NCBI GenBank assembly: GCA_022848865.1
Contig: JAJISE010000013.1
Coordinates: 1-43,391, forward strand
DNA from: Candidatus Thermoplasmatota archaeon
GTDB taxonomy: Archaea > Thermoplasmatota > Thermoplasmata > RBG-16-68-12 > JAGMCJ01
Reading direction: 5' to 3'
DNA length: 43,391 nucleotides
Part shown: positions 41,552 through 43,391 of the stretch, one piece after another
Layout of the letters: each line of letters starts with the position of its first letter
Numbering within the stretch: position 1 is the stretch's first letter
Notes under the pieces: generated by a model
What the model was told of the DNA's origin: nothing
The model's database searches: none
What the model saw: only the letters and a program-made list of their open reading frames with translations
Translations under genes and position numbers: made by a program

Positions 41552-43391
41552 CTAGACCTTAGCTCCACACATGAAGCACTCTGCGTCGTCGGCTGCTAGG
41601 ACCGTCCCGCAGTTGGCGCACTCCTTCATATCGGCGCCCTCCTCCTTGGCCTCCTCGGCCGCGGCGGGAGCCGCTTCGGGTTCTTCCTCGGGCGGCGGAA
41701 TCTCTTCCTCCTCCTCGACCGGAGCTTCCTCTTCCTCCTCTGGCTTCTTCCTCTTCGCCAGCAGGATGATGACGAGGATCACGATGATTATGATGATGAG
41801 GAGTATCCACCAGTACTGGCTGAGGAAGTCCAGCTCCTCCTTCTCAGTCACAGTTATGGTTAGTGTGACTGTGTCGGAGAGCAGGCCATCGGAGACCGTG
41901 AGGATCACCGTGTAGGTGTCCGCTGTGGAGTAGCTGTGAGAGGCTGTTTCAGTGGTACCGGCGGCAGTTCCATCTCCCCAATTCCAGGAGAATGTCAGCG
42001 GGTCATCATCCGGGTCGGACGAGCCGGTTCCGTCGAAGTTGATCGTCTGTCCCTCTTCGGCCTCTGTCCGGTCTGCTGTTGCGACTGCATCCGGCGCCAG
42101 ATTGTCGGGTGCGGCGGTCGTGAAGGCCCAGATGACCGAGCACACAGGCAGCTCCCAACCGTCATCGGCGCAAACCTTCCAATAGTAGCCTGTTGACTCT
42201 GTGAGTGCTGTAGTTATGGTTACTTCCGTATCTGTCGTCGTCCCCTCCTGAAGGAATGGTGTGGTGACCGTTGTCTCGTTGTCGAGATACCAGTAGTAGG
42301 ATATCTCATCGCCGTTGGGGTCAACAACAGCGGACCAGTTCAGAAGAGGCGTTGTCGGGACATCCACGGCGTTGTTCGCTGGATCATCAAGCTGTGGTGC
42401 GGGTGGTGGGGCGCTCATATTGAACGCAAGCTCAGACCAGCCACTCCATTCAATGCCATCGGACGCGTTCACCCTGAAGTAGTAGGATTCTCCCAGTACG
42501 AGCGTTGTGCCAGCGTAGGTCGTTGTGTTGACGGAAGTCGTGTCCGAGTCGCTCCACATCTGAGTACCTGTCCCATCGGGGTCTGTCCAGACCTCGACCG
42601 CGTACTCAGCCTGTGAATCGCCGTCGGGATCCGTGAATGTCCAGTTGAAGGTCGGCTGGCTAACTATTATGTGCATGCGGTCATCAACATCGGCGACCAT
42701 GAATCCCTCGACCATGAGGTCTGTTGGCAGGTCGGGCGGAGTGTTCGCGCAGAAACCGAAGTCATTGCTCCAGGGAGAGTATTCCCAACTGTCCGTTGCG
42801 CGGACATGCCACACGTAGCACTTGCCACCTTCTGTGGTGAAGGACGCGGAAGTCGTTCCTGCTGTGGTTTCGCTCCAGACTGGCGAACCGTCAGTCTCGT
42901 TCACCTCAACTTCGTAGTCGATGGCGTCGGCGTCAGCATCCGTAGATGGATCCCATCCCACTGTCTGGGTCGCGGAGGGCACCAAGACCGCTCCGTCAGC
43001 TGGAGTCGTCGGCGTGGGTACAGTCGGCGGGCAGTTCATGGCGAACATTATCTCCGACCAGTCCGCGGAGTCAGCCCACAAGTGCTTGTCGTCAGCTGTG
43101 AGAACGCCGAAGTAGTACGTCTCGCAGGGCTGGGGGTTTATCCCACCGCCAAAGACGATTGATTCCATCATATAGGCCTGTGGCGCCGGGTCCCAGATGA
43201 CTGTGCCAGTTCCCCCTGGACCAGTCGAGACAATCACGTCGATGTCTCCCTGCGTGTCGCCAACGTCTGGATCGTTGAACGTCCAGCTGAAGGTTGGCGT
43301 CGGGTTCAGCAGATGTGTGATCTCCGGAGCGGCAGTGAATGTGTCAACCGCGAGGTCCGTCGCAGCTGTTGGCGGCTGGTTCGGAACCTCG
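41552..43391 (-). CDS. Fn3/PKD surface protein with cytoplasmic zinc ribbon (partial)
   Basis: An open frame of more than 610 codons that runs off the right edge; its N-terminus is outside. Several fibronectin III-like repeats share PTF-W-TF-DPDGD and Y-EV-W-DPDG patterns. A PKD domain follows (SSDPDDDPLTFSWNWGDGTA). Then come one transmembrane helix (WWILLIIIIIVILVIILLA), a glutamate/proline-rich linker and a terminal zinc ribbon ECANCGTVLAADDAECFMCGAK (CxxC-x10-CxxC). Repeats should be outside, linker and ribbon inside. The protein resembles a large surface adhesin with a cytoplasmic regulatory or binding tail. Its full repeat number is unknown. Confidence 0.82.
   Translation of the reverse strand, partial: EVPNQPPTAATDLAVDTFTAAPEITHLLNPTPTFSWTFNDPDVGDTQGDIDVIVSTGPGGTGTVIWDPAPQAYMMESIVFGGGINPQPCETYYFGVLTADDKHLWADSADWSEIMFAMNCPPTVPTPTTPADGAVLVPSATQTVGWDPSTDADADAIDYEVEVNETDGSPVWSETTAGTTSASFTTEGGKCYVWHVRATDSWEYSPWSNDFGFCANTPPDLPTDLMVEGFMVADVDDRMHIIVSQPTFNWTFTDPDGDSQAEYAVEVWTDPDGTGTQMWSDSDTTSVNTTTYAGTTLVLGESYYFRVNASDGIEWSGWSELAFNMSAPPPAPQLDDPANNAVDVPTTPLLNWSAVVDPNGDEISYYWYLDNETTVTTPFLQEGTTTDTEVTITTALTESTGYYWKVCADDGWELPVCSVIWAFTTAAPDNLAPDAVATADRTEAEEGQTINFDGTGSSDPDDDPLTFSWNWGDGTAAGTTETASHSYSTADTYTVILTVSDGLLSDTVTLTITVTEKEELDFLSQYWWILLIIIIIVILVIILLAKRKKPEEEEEAPVEEEEEIPPPEEEPEAAPAAAEEAKEEGADMKECANCGTVLAADDAECFMCGAKV

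Noticed and set aside
1-43391. Mobile elements, CRISPR arrays, tRNA or rRNA genes
   Set aside because: No transposase, integrase, regular direct-repeat array, T-loop/anticodon pattern or rRNA core sequence was found.

Overview
The window reads as chromosomal DNA of an uncultivated, fairly GC-rich euryarchaeon, most likely in the Thermoplasmatota. The case rests on archaeal-type ProRS and TyrRS, a Taw2-type wyosine enzyme, a thiolase/DUF35 pair, a DUF835 membrane protein, a Ras-like GTPase, an archaeal RNase P RNA gene and many BRE/TATA promoters placed so that transcripts would be nearly leaderless. No rRNA, tRNA, CRISPR array, transposase or prophage was seen. The lineage call is inference; no database was searched.

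Layout. 1-5300: a partial ketopantoate reductase-like gene (-), then a tight + operon for four-carbon acyl-CoA chemistry (thiolase, DUF35 partner, 3-hydroxyacyl-CoA dehydrogenase, crotonase), facing an SDR and a metallo-beta-lactamase hydrolase (-). 5300-13400: a membrane/coiled-coil protein with a degenerate RecA/KaiC-like domain, an M18 aminopeptidase, an exported anchored protein, a 7TM-DUF835 protein, and a protein with class I isoprenoid/terpene synthase-like motifs. 13400-22300: three large exported proteins (M28 peptidase, TIGR03790-like protein, PHP phosphoesterase) that share a C-terminal domain built on GWNLV-type half repeats, with a small gene and a Ras-like GTPase between them. 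22370-26550: a five-gene co-oriented cluster that reads as a polyhydroxyalkanoate (PHA) operon: PhaB-like reductase, phasin-like protein, PhaE-like subunit, class III PhaC, crotonase. 26780-32320: a small ORF, an MFS transporter, an SDR-DUF2867 protein, and a STAND ATPase with TPRs and an inserted domain. 32410-41480: RNase P RNA, a 5-FTHF cyclo-ligase-like gene, TyrRS, a zinc-ribbon protein, a conserved Cys-motif protein, small membrane proteins, Taw2, MarC and ProRS. 41552-end: a partial Fn3/PKD surface protein with a zinc-ribbon tail.

How it fits together. The thiolase could supply acetoacetyl-CoA, the PhaB-like SDR could make (R)-3-hydroxybutyryl-CoA, and PhaE/PhaC could polymerise it at a phasin-coated granule. 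The (S)-type dehydrogenase and the two crotonases would link this pool to beta-oxidation. The most interesting elements are the archaeal PHA operon with a palindrome upstream, the divergent terpene-synthase-like protein, and the trio of surface proteins with a shared C-terminal domain.
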